Shown here: in pieces, positions 7,097 through 8,053 of the stretch
Layout of the letters: each line of letters starts with the position of its first letter
How positions within the stretch are numbered: position 1 is the stretch's first letter
NCBI GenBank assembly: GCA_964625275.1
Contig: CAZVBH010000093.1
Location: 1-8,053, forward strand
Origin: UBA3775 sp964625275
GTDB taxonomy: Bacteria > Bacillota > Clostridia > Lachnospirales > Lachnospiraceae
DNA: 8,053 bases
Direction of reading: 5' to 3'
Made by a program: the position numbers and the translations under genes
The notes under the pieces: model-generated
Databases searched by the model: none
What the model was told of the DNA's origin: nothing
The model's input: the letters and a program-made list of their open reading frames with translations, nothing else

Positions 7097-8053
7097 ATGA
7101 AGGAACTTGCAAAAAATTATAATCCAAAGGATATTGAGGATCGCCTTTATGAAAAGTGGGAAACAAAAAAATATTTTCATGCAAAGGTTAATCCTGAAAA
7201 GAAACCATTTACGATAGTTATTCCACCTCCAAATATTACAGGACAGCTTCACATGGGACATGCCCTTGACAATACAATGCAGGACATTCTCATCCGTTAC
7301 AAGAGAATGGCAGGCTATGAGGCACTTTGGCTTCCGGGCACTGACCATGCTTCAATTGCAACCGAAGCTAAAATAGTTGAGGCCATGAAGAAGGAAGGTC
7401 TTACAAAAGAAGACCTTGGACGTGAGAAATTCCTTGAGCGTGCCTGGGATTGGAAGGCTCAGTATGGCGGAAGAATTGTAAAGCAGCTTAGAAAGCTTGG
7501 CTCCTCCTGTGACTGGGATCGTGAAAGATTTACAATGGACGAGGGCTGCAATAAGGCTGTTAAAGAGGTATTCTACAACCTCTATAAAAAGGGACTTATT
7601 TACAGAGGCGAGCGTATAATCAACTGGTGTCCTCACTGCCTTACCTCAATTTCAGATGCAGAGGTTAATTACGAGGATCAGGCAGGACATTTCTGGCATT
7701 TACGTTATCCTTATGCTGATGGCAGCGGTTATATCGAAATGGCAACCACAAGACCTGAGACAATGCTTGGTGATACAGCAGTAGCAGTAAATCCGAATGA
7801 TGAAAGATATAAGGACTGTGTAGGCAAGATGGTTAAGCTTCCACTTGTTGGAAGACTTATTCCTGTTATCGCAGATGAATATGTTGAAATGGAATTCGGT
7901 ACAGGTGTAGTTAAGATTACTCCTGCACATGATCCTAACGATTTCGAGGTTGGACTTCGTCACAATCTCGAGGTAATAAATGTGCTTACTGAGGATGCTA
8001 AGATTGTTGATGACTATCCTAAGTATGCAGGCATGGACCGTTATGAGGCAAGA
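7097..8053 (+). CDS. valS: Valyl-tRNA synthetase, 3'-partial
   Basis: This cytoplasmic class I aminoacyl-tRNA synthetase charges tRNA-Val with valine and edits mischarged threonine. The first 319 residues, of a family length near 880, are in the window. Residues 43-55, PPPNITGQLHMGH, hold the class I HIGH motif as HMGH (52-55) in the ValRS-type context PPPN(I/V)TG. WLPGTDHASIATE follows at 78-90. The editing (CP1) domain is entered by CPHC (178-181), TTRPETMLGDTAVAVNP (217-233) and GTGVVKITPAHDPNDFEVG (268-286). The KMSKS motif, anticodon-binding domain and C-terminal coiled coil lie beyond the window. ATG 7097 has AAGGGAG (7083-7089) 7 bases upstream. The gap of only 33 bases to the preceding gene holds no T-box leader, unlike many Firmicutes synthetase genes, so transcription probably comes from upstream. 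IleRS and LeuRS are less likely given the PPPNITG motif. Confidence 0.97.
   Translation, partial: MKELAKNYNPKDIEDRLYEKWETKKYFHAKVNPEKKPFTIVIPPPNITGQLHMGHALDNTMQDILIRYKRMAGYEALWLPGTDHASIATEAKIVEAMKKEGLTKEDLGREKFLERAWDWKAQYGGRIVKQLRKLGSSCDWDRERFTMDEGCNKAVKEVFYNLYKKGLIYRGERIINWCPHCLTSISDAEVNYEDQAGHFWHLRYPYADGSGYIEMATTRPETMLGDTAVAVNPNDERYKDCVGKMVKLPLVGRLIPVIADEYVEMEFGTGVVKITPAHDPNDFEVGLRHNLEVINVLTEDAKIVDDYPKYAGMDRYEAR

Larger units (their letters stand above)
1289..8053 (+). other. Probable operon: giant protein, Hsp70-like, TPR protein, valS
   Basis: The four genes run in one direction with gaps of 24, 29 and 33 bases, each gap carrying a ribosome binding site and no hairpin with a T-run. The only good promoter found lies before the first gene. 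The unit continues past the window end with valS. Promoters buried in coding sequence cannot be ruled out. Confidence 0.6.

Noticed and set aside
7069..7098. TTTACA and perfect TATAAT with an 18-bp spacer just before valS
   Set aside because: The -10 overlaps the valS start codon, so transcripts would begin inside the gene and lack its ribosome binding site and ATG. It cannot be the promoter for this start.

Overview
The window carries five protein-coding genes, all on the + strand, with no RNA gene, mobile element, CRISPR array or large repeat that I can see. The DNA is AT-rich with an AGA-heavy arginine choice, strong AGGAGG-type ribosome binding sites and two GTG starts. Together with two proteins that resemble families I know mainly from Lachnospiraceae (recalled as DUF5717 and DUF5716), this points to a Clostridia genome, most likely a gut-type Lachnospiraceae. 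The genus cannot be fixed from this window.

Layout: (1) 1-1248 is the 3' part of a double-ATPase ABC transporter gene of the peptide/nickel (Dpp/Opp) type; its true start lies upstream of the window. (2) 1249-1370 is an intergenic region with a good SigA-type promoter (TTGATT, 17 bp, TAGAAT with an extended -10 TG). (3) 1371-4910 encodes an 1179-residue cytoplasmic protein of beta-sandwich modules plus a very long helical-repeat solenoid. (4) 4935-6203 encodes a divergent Hsp70/actin-fold protein of 422 residues. (5) 6233-7063 encodes a 276-residue TPR-like helical-repeat protein. (6) 7097-8053 is the 5' part of valS (valyl-tRNA synthetase), running off the window.

Genes 3 to 6 are separated by only 24, 29 and 33 bases, with no terminator or convincing internal promoter, so they probably form one transcript from the 1289-1317 promoter. 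The transporter gene is upstream of that promoter and probably a separate unit.

The most interesting content is the three-gene cassette ahead of valS: a giant beta/solenoid protein, an Hsp70-like protein whose second phosphate-binding motif is lost, and a small TPR protein. The combination of an Hsp70-like core with helical-repeat partners suggests a cytosolic chaperone-like or scaffolding complex. That is inference; no function has been shown for these families as far as I know.
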